A DNA stretch of 64,000 nt from Isoetes taiwanensis (taxonomy: Eukaryota > Streptophyta > Lycopodiopsida > Isoetales > Isoetaceae): positions 1-64,000 of the forward strand of contig JAJEKV010000890.1 of NCBI GenBank assembly GCA_021234155.1, in the 5' to 3' direction. A program made the translations under genes and the position numbers. Each line of letters starts with the position of its first letter. The first letter of the stretch is position 1. The notes beneath the pieces are model-generated. The model did not search any database. It worked only from the letters and a program-made list of their open reading frames with translations, and was not told where the DNA came from. Shown here one piece after another: positions 48,423 to 59,812 of this stretch.

Positions 48423-48851
48423 ATGCAGATGATTAAATTGAGCAAAATGATTGTCATAAAATGTATTATGGTTGGTGAAGGGCTTAAGAGCCATGCAAGA
48501 CCTACCGCTTACAGTAACCCTTGCCTCATTACCAATTCTTTGCTAATGTTGGTGCATTTGGTTGCGAACCTTGGTCTTGCATCTCCAATTTCTCCTGTAT
48601 TTTGGATGTTTGAACGCGTATTTTTACATGAAGAGTACAAGCTAGGTTGTATCTTTGGATGGAAGATTTGTCACATGTGGAGCATGGCTCCGAGCTTTCT
48701 ATTGGAGGCTCAACTAATAACTTTGATATTCCTCATAGGGTCAGAGCTTTTACACTTTAGAAACAGAGGTACCTATTTCAATTCTCTCTTTATGCTTAAA
48801 GTGTATGATAAAATTATGGGCACAATAAACAAGGCATTTGATACCGGGTAA
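48423..48851 (+). CDS. Open reading frame of 142 codons, unrecognised
   Basis: This is one of the longer unbroken plus-strand frames outside the retroelements. It is rich in hydrophobic residues (CLITNSLLMLVHLVANLGL, SFLLEAQLITLIFLIGSEL) and would predict two or three membrane-like segments. The hydrophobicity may simply reflect AT-rich DNA, and no start context, splice site or family motif supports it. It may be a chance frame. From 48852 to 49547 I see nothing else. Confidence 0.15.
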   Translation: MQMIKLSKMIVIKCIMVGEGLKSHARPTAYSNPCLITNSLLMLVHLVANLGLASPISPVFWMFERVFLHEEYKLGCIFGWKICHMWSMAPSFLLEAQLITLIFLIGSELLHFRNRGTYFNSLFMLKVYDKIMGTINKAFDTG

Positions 48852-49547
48852 TTCTATCTTTGCATAACTTCATTTTTTAGGACAACTGATTTTTGGAATT
48901 TTATCATTTGAACATGCAAACACCATGTTTTCATACTTTTTGCCGTTGAATAGAGTTTCAAAATCTTTTACTTTCTTTGGAGGTTCCGCATATTTACAGG
49001 CAAATGCTTTTTCTCAACGATTCCGGATAAGAAACTTTAATATTATAAACACTTTTTCGGCTATTTTAAATTTTTACATAGAAACGTTGGCATATGGTTG
49101 AAAATTGCGTATGCTTCATTATTTAACATTATAGAATCATCTAGCGGTTGAATTAAAAGTTTGGTTGAGCATCTTATAAAATTCTGATCGGTTGGGAACA
49201 TGCATAAATGCATAAATGGAATATGTGCATTTTGAATCAAATGGATTAAACATACAAGGTTTGTCTAGTTGTTCATCTCTAGTAACTTTAAACTTGTGCT
49301 TTAATGTTAAAAAAAGGAAATTTTTAGATCGAATGGTTTACAGGGGATAAATCAAGTAACTTCTGTGGCATATTTAAGCATAGGACCTGAAAGTATGGAA
49401 ATGGCTAGTCTAAGTAGTATGGACATATGTCTAAATAGGAATAAATCTTTGGATCTCCAAGGCTATCTCAGTCTATATGAGAACCGATAATTTCTAAAGC
49501 CCATGGTTTAGAAAGCCAAGTCTTTGGTCAAGGCTTTGGCAAGTTTT

Positions 49548-50000
49548 TATATATCTGTTATATATATACAATTATTTGAATCTAGACGCCGAGGTGTCGC
49601 CGTCTGGACGGTTTAGATTGTGAGATCCAACGGTCCTGACGAAGCCACCTCAATCCACCCAAGCACCCCCTTATATATAAGACATTGAGGTGTCGCCGTC
49701 TCCACCGTCCATGTTTGAGATCGATGGTTTGGATCAAAAGCCCTTTCCTTTGGGGCTTTTAATCTAGACCATCGAACGTGCTGGATTAATGGTCAAGATT
49801 TAGCCCCGATTATTAAATGCAATGTAATGAGGTAGCACTATCTTACTGGCAGTGCATTAAATGCCAAGTTATGAGGTGGCAAGACATTTATTGCATTTAA
49901 TGCTAATAGTGAGGTGGCATAAGTAATTAGGTATTATTAAATTCTATAAATTCTAACCTTTCAGTAATATCTGCCACGTTTTGGCTTAAGGGGCTTATGT
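49548..50000 (+). repeat. TA-bounded repeat with duplicated GAGGTGTCGCCGTCT motif
   Basis: It starts (TA)n-CAATTATTTGAATCTAGAC, the same terminal form as the other TA-bounded repeats. GAGGTGTCGCCGTCT occurs at about 49590 and 49686. Inner segments TTAAATGCAATGTAATGAGG and AATGCCAAGTTATGAGG resemble the small repeat at 30057. The 3' end is not defined. Confidence 0.5.
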
Positions 50001-53000
50001 GGCGAGGTGTCAACATGTGTGGATGATGGGGCAAAAAACAATGCGTATAGAGAATTTTACAAAAATAGATTTATGTTCTGCTCGTGATGCCGCCTGCGAA
50101 GCCATTTTGCGGCTTGCATTTTGAAGTCTGCAGGTGGAGGATTCTGAGCTGTTTTGCAGTCTGTATTGCTTGCACTATAACCATCGTATCGAGACTGTTC
50201 TCTTGGACTGCTTTTTTCCTGCATATAAATGATTACATTGCGACCTTTGCGATCAGGGCTGTGATGCCTTCCAAAACTCTAGAGTGCATGTGCAAGTCAA
50301 TCCGGCTCTGCATGGCAAGGCTTTTTTTATAAAGTGAGGTAACAGATTCCGGATATGGGCCCTGTGCAAATTTTTCTTCAAAGCCCTGTGCAGATTGTTG
50401 GATAAAGCAGCGTATATGCTCATGAAGCAGTTGGTTCTTTATGGTGCAGGGTCTTCCGTTTCATTGACTATAATCCAGGCAGTTTGCTTTGAGCTCCTCC
50501 AGGTTCTAAATTCCTTTCAAGTAAATAACTCGTTGTTTTCTTTGCATTGAAGAAGTGGGGATTTGGGCTGGTTTGCGAGCTGCAGAAGCCTGATTTGAAC
50601 AAACATGTGAAGACATCCCCGTGTTTGCAAGATGCTCTTATCTGGAGGTATAGATTCTACTTTTCTCAAATTTTTTAAGAGGATGTTAAATGTTTATGAT
50701 ATTTGTCTTGTGTTTGTGTTTCTGTAGGTATTGAATGTTTCAACGTGCAAATATCTTTTCAAGATGCCCTGGTTGCCTTCCTTGGTGGAAACGTGCTACT
50801 CTAATCCATTAAAATGATTTCGTGCAACCATTGTTCTTATTCATGGACACATAGGATTTGAAAGGAGGAAATCAGTTTCAGTCTTCCGATATGCTTCTGT
50901 TAAATACAAGCCACTGTCAAGGTATTTCCTTCCTTTGTTCTCTTAATCTTAGATAACGATGTTGCACTCTATAGGTTAAGGTCTTGCTAGGTTTTGTTTG
51001 ACTTTCGCATAGCTGGCATAGACATTGTCAATTTCCATTTTAAAAGTCTTGCGTTAGTTCAATAACATGTTGTGGGTTTGAATAAACAATATCTTCGCAA
51101 GAGCAAAATGTGATGATCTAGTGTGTGATGTTTGCTCAGAAGAGTTGCAAATTTCTTGACAATACATTTTATACATTTGTATCTTTATTTTTTTATGTGC
51201 AGAGTATTTTTTGAGCTATTGATCCATTATAGGAAGACGTCAGCAACATCTCTCAAGGCATCATGTGCATTTCATTTGGAATATCACAGGATTTGCTTGC
51301 AATGCAGAGGTATGCCACAATCTACGGGTGAAAAAAATTGGATCATTCTTTTATAATATTATGGAGGAAACATATTCATTATGAGCTCTATCCTGCATGT
51401 TCTACATCCTCAAACCCGAGATGATGTAGCCGCATTTATTTGAGTGTGATCTTGATGGAAATGTTTATCTAAATTTGTGGAGCTGGAGCACTTCTGAACA
51501 TATCGGGACCTGAATTGGGTTAAAATGAAAGTTCAAAGAAACTGGCCTTTATTTAGGTGGCCAAGCGAATGCTTGTGATTAACAGCTCCTGATTGAGCGT
51601 GTTTGCAAGCTTTTTCATGTTAGGTGTGCTTCTTTGCTTCCTCATCCATTAGAAGTTAAACTACTTAGTAGAGATTTGAGATCACTCTTAAAATTATTTC
51701 AATTTCAAAAGGGAATTTTGTACTGTTGATAAGTCCTGTTGGTGTTCATGGTAGCCATGGTGAAATAAATACTATGTTTTCTCTCTAGTTAATGGCAGCA
51801 AGTGCAAAAGCCCATTCTAGGAATTTTTGGGTGCAGGAATCGCAGGGTCAGTGGGAATTAAGAAAAATCATGAGCCATATTTCTGGAATGTGATTTTTCC
51901 TCTTGCATTTTACATTTTGGCATAGCGGTGGTGCTGCCGGAAGGTACGTCTATGGTTTAGTCAAAACTGTGTTTTGAAGTATTTTCAAATCTTGGAAAAT
52001 CCAGGAGCAGCTTCAATAGACAGGTAAACGACTTATGCAAACAAACCTTTGCGATTTTTATATTTGGGTCATGCTCGATGACTTCAAATCGGCATGAAAT
52101 CAGGTTGAGGTTTCTCTTTCAATATTGTGAAACAATGGAAGCTGAGGAAAACAAACCTTTGCGATTTTTACATTTGGGTCATGCTGGATGGCTTCAAATT
52201 GGCATGAAATCAGGTTGAGGTTTCTCTTTCAATATTCTGAAACAATGGAAGCTGAGGAGGAAGGGTAATCATGAAAGATCTTTTTGGCAGAGTATGGCTC
52301 CGTCTGAGAGTGCTGTTGTGATAAGGTATGGAATCCTATTTACCATCCTTAAACATTTTAAGCTCAATCTGCATGTTACAATATTCTTCTCTAAGATGCT
52401 AGAATGTTTGATAGGGATTAGCTCCCAGCTTTCAGCCATGTTGCAAAAAGAAAGTGCCATCATAATCTTAATTTGCAAATACTTTAGTCTGTACAAATTT
52501 TGCATTGTCTGGTCGCCTGGGTAATTTGTTGATCTTGGTGGATGATTCTAGCATTCATAAGTCCGGCTTTCCTTTTTTATTTGGGATTCTCTTTTTGATA
52601 ATGCATGTCTATTTTGCAGGTTCACATATCAGGAGCCTACTGGCTGAAAATCTTCTCTGATATGGCAAAATCGTGTGAAGGAATTTGGTCAACTTTGGAT
52701 GGACCGTTCTCCCTGTACGGAGCTCTGAGTTTTGCAATTCAAAGTCGAAAAATGATCAGCTCAAAGTAAATCACTTAATTCCAGTAAGTACAATTCAACT
52801 TATCGCATTTTAAACATAGGCACATATTTGTGGACAGTTTTATAAAAGTTGCAGCTTCCTATAGTTCTTGATTCATTTGCCCTCTTTATTTAACTAGCAC
52901 CCCATAAAATGTTGCAAGCTGGGCTTTGGATGGTGTGAAGAATGACATAGGCCCTTACGGGACCTTTATTCTTTTCGATTTTCGATTTATAGAACGTCTT

Positions 53001-54079
53001 TAACTATCTGGCCTTTACCCAGAAGGAATGAGTTAAGAAAAGGAGCTCTGCAAGCCTTTTTCAAGAAAGGATCTTAAAGCCATTCAGCATGCAATCATTT
53101 CTGTTATCGGATGGCACATGAGCAGGCAAATATTTGATACTATAAATAGCTCGGAAATCTTTAGTTGTTAATTGTTGTGACGCCATGTGAGTTGGTTATC
53201 ATTTTGAATACTTTGTTTATAGATTTTGGTTGATCTGTAATAGAAGTTGTTGCAGAAAGTGTTTGAGATTGCAAATCATTTGCAGATGTCCCAAGAAAAA
53301 CATGAAGAAAGAATGCAAAGAGAAGTGTTACATCAGGTCATCTGCATACTAAATGCTTTTAGGCCAATCTTTGTAAAATCGTTCTATTCTTCGTCTTAGC
53401 AATCATCTCGGATGCATGACTAATTTCAATACCTCTTCTGCTTTTCACGCATTAACAATCTCATTTGCCGCATTGGGATTTTTGATGTGGCTGTGTAAGA
53501 CAAAGCCCACTGCGCTAGTCCCTAATATATGCGAGTGCAGGGCTGTTTGCTAGCATGTGCTTCATGTAATGTGTTCAAACTAAGACAATATGTTAGCAGG
53601 AAAGTGCTCTCCAACCAGTATCCTTAAAATTGCATGGCTTATTAGAGTTGGACACAGACCTCTAGATCATTGTAGCTATATTTATCCAGGTAATACCTCT
53701 AAGTCATTGTACTGTGGTCAAAACACTTATGTGAATATCTCAGGCTTTTATACTGCAACTTTGCATCATTCTTCTCTATGTAGTGCATGTGGTTTGCAAG
53801 TAGTTCTGGATGCTACTTTAGTTGAGAAAGAGAAACTGCAGCACAAGCTAAGTAAGTCGTATTCTTTAACAAGAACAATGGGACAGAAGGTAGAGAAATA
53901 CTAAAGATTGTTTCCGAGGTTGAACAAAATAGAAGGAAGAATGTCATGTGAACTCCTGTTTATCTAAACCATTATTTAGCTATCTTTGAACGAAACATAC
54001 AGGTCATGGCATCTGAACATTGCGGCTACAAAAAGAAATTCAAGGACTGTCTGTAAATTTCTTTAATCGGCATATATGC
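50001..54079 (+). other. T-rich intron-like stretch without a recognisable gene
   Basis: The composition suggests plant introns: T-rich runs before AG, and short plus-strand segments between acceptor and donor, for example 52291-52325 and 52621-52730. None carries a motif I can name. CTG and CAG are at normal frequency here, unlike in the repeat arms, so the sequence quality is probably good. Confidence 0.4.
52039..52258. repeat. 110-bp tandem duplication
   Basis: Two units (52039-52148 and 52149-52258) start with AACAAACCTTTGCGATTTTT and end with GAAGCTGAGG. They differ at only a few bases. Confidence 0.9.
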
Positions 54080-54215
54080 AGATTCCAAATTGGTTCAGAG
54101 AAGATAATGCTCAAGTGTACATGTTTAATCAACATATATGCAGATTCGAACTTGGACGAAAGAAGCATATGCAAGCAAGCAAGGAACCTATAATTGTTCA
54201 CAATACAAGATTAGT
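54080..54215 (+). CDS. Candidate exon, unrecognised
   Basis: An acceptor (ATATGCAG) at about 54080 opens a frame of 46 codons: IPNWFREDNAQVYMFNQH, then CRFELGRKKHMQASKEP and IIVHNTRLV, to a donor TTG|GTATGC at about 54216. The amino-acid mix is protein-like. A second ATATGCAG lies inside at about 54144 and could be an alternative acceptor. The family is unknown. It does not obviously fit either neighbour (TauE/SafE-like or CFAP65-like). Confidence 0.3.
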
Positions 54216-54369
54216 TGGTATGCTTTTTCTGGCGAGATTGCCGATATAATTGACCTCTACTGCTAGAATATGATAGCCCCCACCCCTCCCCCCCAAAGGT
54301 AAATGCTTAACTCGCTACATAAGCTGTCTTATTTCTATACAATTCCATCTAATACTTTGGATCTTCCAG

Positions 54370-54468
54370 GTTGCTGGTGCTACTGCAATATTCATCATGT
54401 TGTTCTCTTCTTCCATGTCAGTAGTGGAATACTATCTCTTGGGCAAGCTTTTCAAAGAACTAAATATA
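54370..54468 (+). pseudogene. TauE/SafE-like membrane transporter exon fragment
   Basis: After a good acceptor (TCTTCCAG) the frame reads VAGATAIFIMLFSSSMSV then VEYYLLGKLF, followed by a stop at 54469. Plant TauE/SafE (sulfite exporter-like) proteins have the pattern V(T/S)(A/S)AT..F...FSSS(M/L)SVVE(Y/F)YLL in a late membrane helix, so the match is specific although short. No other TauE/SafE exon is seen within several kb, and the expected continuation after YYLLG is absent unless a GC donor at GG|GCAAGC is used. It is most likely an isolated fragment of a transporter gene. A normal gene with distant exons is possible but less likely, given the unrelated exon that follows 20 bp later. Confidence 0.5.
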
Positions 54469-54487
54469 TGAGGTTCGTACTTAACAG

Positions 54488-55034
54488 TGGTTTGGGAGAA
54501 TAGAAGGATCGGACCCAGTTTCCATTGATCATACACATCTGGATTATGGGGCTTTTGCGTACTCACATATACCAGATATGCACATAAAGCACATTGTTTC
54601 ATTGTTCTGAGAAACAATACTGTAGGTCAAGTTTTCTGCTTCTGGACATCTGCATACAGTCTTGGTCATGTATGTCCTAAAATTGGGGGTAGTGATTTCT
54701 TTGTATTCAAAATCACTCCTAGGAAAGCCGAGATTTTGGCTGGTTCTGCGTTTACTTTTACAGTAAAGCTCCTTCCAAGTAGGGAAAACATGTATTACTC
54801 TCAGTGCATGAATTGTTATGCTCATTGTGATCGTAGAATTCAAGTTGCAGCACCATATATTTTGCCTTCGTGGTCAGCAGCTCCCCTGTGTGGGCATAGC
54901 TTTATAGACATGTCAAAGAACTTTTTACCACAAGCTGCATTTTCTGCGACAAATATTATTTTTACTCCTACTTTGCAAGGCACGTTGGTTTACCAAACTG
55001 TTATATTATACAATCAAACGAGGACATCTTTAAG
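54488..55034 (+). pseudogene. CFAP65-like (ASH/MSP Ig-fold) exon, frameshifted
   Basis: From an acceptor TTAACAG the frame reads GSDPVSIDHTHLDYGAFAYS and HIPDMHIKHIVSL. A one-step frame change near 54605 leads to LRNNTVGQVFCFWTS, then FFVFKITPRKAEILAGSAFT and FTVKLLPSRENMYYSQCMN. Further on are GHSF, FLPQAAFS, IIFTPTLQG and VYQTV, and a donor TTAAG|GTATTC at 55035. LDYG...H.V.LRNN....FCF...F.I.P..AEI.AGS.FTFTV...P...N.YYSQ is the signature of an ASH/MSP-type domain. The following GHSF...FLP...VYQTV pattern fits CFAP65 (CCDC108), a protein of motile cilia and flagella. In plants such proteins are kept only where sperm swim. The frame change and the isolated position suggest a fragment or pseudogene. 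Confidence 0.55.
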
Positions 55035-57119
55035 GTATTCTCAGCACACATGCCCACGTGCATTTCCACTTGACATTATAATCGTTTTCTACTTCAGAGT
55101 TAAGCCCATGGAAAGTATCAAACTTTACATTTGGTTAGCTGCATCTTGTCTTCTGCAACACAGGTAGATTTTGTATAGTGCATGGTACATTTTTGTTGTC
55201 TTGAAGTTGAATGTGTCTGAATATTTCTGATTTTATTGTATTGAAGTTCCATGCTTTTACTCGAACAGTGCAGATATTCCACTGTAAAACAAGCCAAAGT
55301 TGATTGTGGACCCGATTTACAGCCTGTCTAAATCGATATATTGCAACAAACTTCATATTGCAACAGAGAATTACAGAATTTTTATTTGTTATATAAGAGC
55401 TATAACTCATCAATTTCTTTTTGCATTGAATGTTTTTAAGTCTTGAAGATTTCCGGCCGATGGCATTTCTCCTTCGGCCAGCATTCCATTTTGTCCAGCA
55501 ACTATGGGGCTTGACGATGGCAGGGTATTTTAAGCTATCAAATTATGTATGCATGGGCTGTTAGGAACTTATGCATGCAGGAATACAGGAGCTGCTAAGC
55601 TAAAATCTTGCAATTATGGCAGGTAATAGTTGGTGGTTCTCACATTATAACGACTCTTTATTTCTAAATTCAATACCACATTAGCCCAAGATGAAACCCA
55701 CTGACTACCTTGGTTTTCTAATACAATGGCTCCCCTTTTTTTTGTGTCCATGCCCCTCTAGTCTAAGATGAAAGAAAATAACTACCTTGGTGCTTTTGGC
55801 CTACGACCCTTTAGTGTGACCACTTTGGTGCCTTTACTTCTGGTGTTACGAATGAACATTTTTTGGAAATTAATGCTATTATGCATTTATGTTTAAATAT
55901 GTAAGTCCTAGATGTTGAATAAGAATTCCAAAAACGAACCTTTGGAACTTTATCGGGGTAAAGGTGCATTATGCATTTTCATGTTTGGCAAAATTTGCAA
56001 TCATTGCATTATATCAAAGTTTGATTGCCTCTTAATAATTTATGTACATTTATCCCTCTACAATGATTTATCCCTTTTGCATTATATCAAAGTTAGATTG
56101 CCTCTTAATAATTTATGTGCATTTATCCCTCTACAATAATTTATCCCCAGTGTCGTGGCTTTTTCGTACCAATAATGTTCTACCTCCTCTTCTCGACCTT
56201 GACAACATCACCATATTGATCGGTGTTTTGACAAGCTCACCCTACTAATTTTCACAAACAACCCCAAGCCATTACAATATATGATTAACACATCATCACT
56301 AATGTTGTATCCTCTAGACTCATTAAGGTTAAGGAATACAAATCCAAATTATATCTCAACACTTGGTATAGTTTTTCACTCGTCACATTCATCAAAAATG
56401 CCTAAACTCTAAAATCTAAGATGTAAGTTTATCAAGGATATTTGTAAACATGTAACTTACCCACAATTCATGTGGTCATTGGTCTTCCTATCTTAATGCC
56501 ACTTTCCCTAAGAATATTATCTATCTCTCCTAAGGATTGTTTGTTTCACGGCCATTTAATACAATAATTGTTACTTTTTCAATATCCTAGCTTTGACAAT
56601 CACACTCAGTATTTATGAACAACATCAAACCTTACAGGTTCCATTCTAGCCACCCAAAATTGTCTACCATGCATTTGTCCTCTTCCTGCTTCATTTTGAT
56701 TGAGGGCATTTGGTGCTGGCCTTCATCACTATATGTTAAAGGAAATACTTACATTTTTTGCAATCACAAGCTATGGGCATAAGCTGAAGGAAGTGGTTGT
56801 TGTATGTAAGATGCCATCCTCTATCAATGCAATGAACATGTTCGTAAGAGCTCTTTATCCCATTAGCATTTCATCTCTATCTTCACTATTGTAGGTCAAT
56901 TATAATGCGTTTAACATTGCTTAATTTTGTAAAGCTCATTTGATGGGCTAACCATTACTCTATCCAGTAGGGGTAGTGGTATTATTAACTGGAGTCTTCA
57001 TCGAGAAGTTCTAATAGACGATGGCGAGCTTCATTGAATGGCTATTAGTCAAGGAATTTAACTTTAACTAGATGCATACTACCATTTGTGCGAGAGGATA
57101 TGATGACAAATCAGTAGAT
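55035..57119. other. Intergenic or intronic stretch, with a 73-bp tandem duplication
   Basis: No gene is recognised here. At 56006-56147 two 73-bp units starting GCATTATATCAAAGTT and ending TTTATCCC follow each other; the frames that repeat across them are consequences of the duplication. A short plus-strand piece at 55449-55525 (FRPMAFLLRPAFHF) sits after an acceptor-like TTGAAG but cannot be assigned. Confidence 0.5.
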
Positions 57120-57640
57120 TATGATACCTGAATTCGACTTGAACAAACAGAATTTTGTCAATTACCGACGACTTCTAACTCAATTCTAAGCTATCCAACT
57201 CTATTAATAACTCGTATTTTATTCCCAGATGTTCATAACCCATAGTTGATAGCCCCATTGATAGTACAAAGACTTGTATATATATATCCTTATCCTTATC
57301 CTTTATATATATACAATTATATTGAGTGCCACAAATGTTGGCAATGCCACAAATGATGTAGAGATTGATGCCTCAAAATGTTGGTAGAGATTGATCCTAC
57401 CGCCCATCTCGAGATGGACGCCCTGCACGGTGCCACCCGTAACTCCCAGCATCCCTCTTGTTGGTGTACCAAAATATTGGTCTGAGTTGATCTCGGCCCG
57501 GCCCATCTTCGAGATGAAGGCGGCCCACAAACAAAGCCCCCCACCTCGTTAAGCCCCAATTTATCCCCCCGCTTCGCCCCGGGCCGTGATCCGCCCCTCC
57601 CGCTTCCTTTTGGATTTACCTTGGATTTCGGGCTGGCCGC
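57120..57640 (+). mobile_element. End-to-start junction of the 9.7-kb repeat family
   Basis: Bases 57120-57276 match the outer end of the inverted-repeat arms (CCATTGATAGTACAAAGACTTG before TA). A TA tract interrupted by CCTTATCCTTATCCTT follows (57277-57312). Then the inner start of the same family begins (CAATTATATTGAGTGCC, GTTGGTGTACCAAAATATTGG, GTTGATCTCGGCC). After about 57620 the similarity to the arms stops, so the second copy is truncated or of a different subfamily. Confidence 0.75.
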
Positions 57641-58152
57641 GAAGAGCTCACATTTTAGGGTACATTTTGGTTTTCTCAGATGTCAAGAACGCTGAGTTCG
57701 GGTGGCTCTAGGAGAAAACCAATCGGGTTTGTTTTCATTTTTGCCCAAACAAGGTTTTGGCATTGATTGTGAAAACTTTGCTGCAAATGGTCGGACAGAT
57801 GTTGAGCACTCCATGGCTTTGTTTCCTTTGTTTCCCATGCTCTACTGGTCGAGATGTGGTTCTCGTAGTTGAGCCGCCATCCTTGGAGGCGTCAGAAGCC
57901 GCCATTGGTGCCCCTTTTGCTTTCTCGCGACATTCCTCACTTCCCATATGCTTCTCAACCCTCGAGGATGGTTAAGGGAGATTTTTGATCGTGTTGTATC
58001 TTCGATAAAAGTGTTCTTCCACTCTTTTCCTTTCATTTTCTTCTTTCTTCTTTCTCATTTGTTTCTCTTGCACCTTTTTAGGGTGATAGAAGTAGAAATA
58101 GCCAGGCCGCAAGTTTTTTCTTTCAGCAAAGGCCTAAATCGAGACTCCGCAG
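57641..58152. other. No supported gene
   Basis: Several overlapping frames exist on both strands around 57735-58036, but none has a motif, splice support or a consistent reading direction. Confidence 0.4.
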
Positions 58153-59812
58153 CTTGATGCCGGCCTCAGTATTGAAATCTTGAAGGAAATAATCCGGGTG
58201 GCGGTGTCGAACGCCAGAGCTCAATTTGGACCATTACAACCTGCAAACGCCAAGGGTAAGATATTCGCGATTCGATAATCAACCCGCCGGTTTTAACGAG
58301 CTTACCGAGTTTGTGGTATTCGTGAGATTCTTACCTTAAAACCTAAATGCTCAGAGGTTGTTGTATTTTATTAGATTAATTTGTGCGCATACCTATCTTG
58401 GGAGGACTACTTCATGGCAATTGCTTTTCCTCAAAGGCCACGTTCAAAAGATCCTAATTGTCGTAACTTTAACTTTATTCCTTGAGATCCTAAAGTATAT
58501 GTGATTGGTGAAATCATTTTCATCAAAGGAGCCAATATCGCTGATAAATTTCCATTTGGAGGAAGGTTCCGTGGAAAGAAAAACTGCTAGATCATCGACA
58601 TTTGTTTGAATAGTCTCCATGTGTATATTAGCTAGCAAGTTTGGGTCCTGTGCCATGCTAAGTGTATTCTCCTCTTTACCTTCATGGATCACGGTATCTA
58701 TGAGGTTAAATTTTGCAGTGTTGGTGCTTGCTTGGTCACCAAGACAATGTTATCCTTGGTATGCTCTCTTACATCTTACACGATGTGTGCATGCTATATG
58801 TGCTCATATTGTCATTTTTATAAACGTCATGGTCCAATTGAAGTGAATTGGGTATAACGGGTTCTAATGCAGGTTGTTCGGGATGATGATGAGCTTCCAT
58901 GGGCAAAGGTTATACTATTATTTCTTTTTTTGTCGAAAGGGAGTTATATGATTAAGGTTCCTTTGCTTGTGCAGCAAATAGATGGTGACCGAAGACAAAA
59001 TACCCAAGTAAGTCTTTTTTGCTTGCCTTTGTTTAGTATGAGGCTCTAATACACAATGGTCCTAAATTGCAGGTATGTATGCCACGCCAGGTTAATGCAA
59101 TATTGAATAAAACCATGCATCCCGCATGTGGTCAAGTAAGGCAATGCCGTTATTAGTCTAACTTCTAAATCCTCCTTTATGAAGTCGGGTGCTTGTGTCC
59201 CGTTGGATATGTTTTTGAGAAGCTTTTTGTCACCATGTTCCCATGCAATGAATGTGCAAAGATCATTATTCAGTGTAATCCCGAGCTAATGATTTGTACA
59301 TGTGAAAGTCATGCGTTTTCAATCTAACCTCTAAACTAATAGGCTGGGATTGCGGTTGTATGAATCTAACCGTTAAGTCTTTTTGCTTGCCTTTGTTTAG
59401 TATGAGGCTCTAATACACAATGGTCCTAAATTGCAGGTATGTATGCCACGCAGAAGTTAATGCAATATTGAATAAAAACCATGCATCCGCATGTGGTCGG
59501 TAAGGCAATGTTTGTTATTAGTCTAACTCTAAATCCTCCTTTATGAAGCCGGTGCTTGTGTCCCGCGTTGGATATGTTTTTTGGAGAAGCTTTTTTTTGT
59601 CACCATGTTCCCATGCAATGAATGTGCAAAGATCATTATTCGTAATCTCGAGCTAATGATTTGTACGAGAAAGTCATGCGCTTTTGAATCTAACCTCTAA
59701 TTCTAAACGAATAGGCTGGGATTGCGGTTGTATACTATACTGAGAAAGTGAAGACAAGAGTGGCCTCAGATTTCTCATATCGTCGCTTCACGGAATTATA
59801 TCGATGGCAAAA
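58153..59812 (+). CDS. Multi-exon gene of unknown function (partial)
   Basis: Five plus-strand candidate exons have good borders: 58153-58255 (CCGCAG| to AGG|GTAAG; LDAGLSIEILKEIIRVAVSN then ARAQFGPLQPANAK), 58873-58908 (VVRDDDELPWAK), 58975-59007 (QIDGDRRQNTQ, donor GTAAGT), 59073-59135 (VCMPRQVNAILNKTMHPACG, donor GTAAGG) and 59715-59812 (AGIAVVYYTEKVKTRVASDF then SYRRFTELYRWQ). Exons two to four are exact multiples of three in phase 0, which would be unlikely by chance. I do not recognise the protein. The last exon faintly recalls a PX-type fold (YRRFTELYRW), but this is too weak to call. More exons probably lie outside these positions. Intron sequence is short, 65 to several hundred bp. 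Confidence 0.5.
59009..59736. repeat. Tandem duplication of about 365 bp covering an exon
   Basis: Units at 59009-59373 and 59374-59736 both contain the VCMPRQVNAILNK exon and the start of the AGIAVV exon. In the second unit the exon has small indels, including a lost donor A (GGTCG|GTAAGG), and its frame is damaged. The last exon is complete only after the second unit. Confidence 0.8.
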
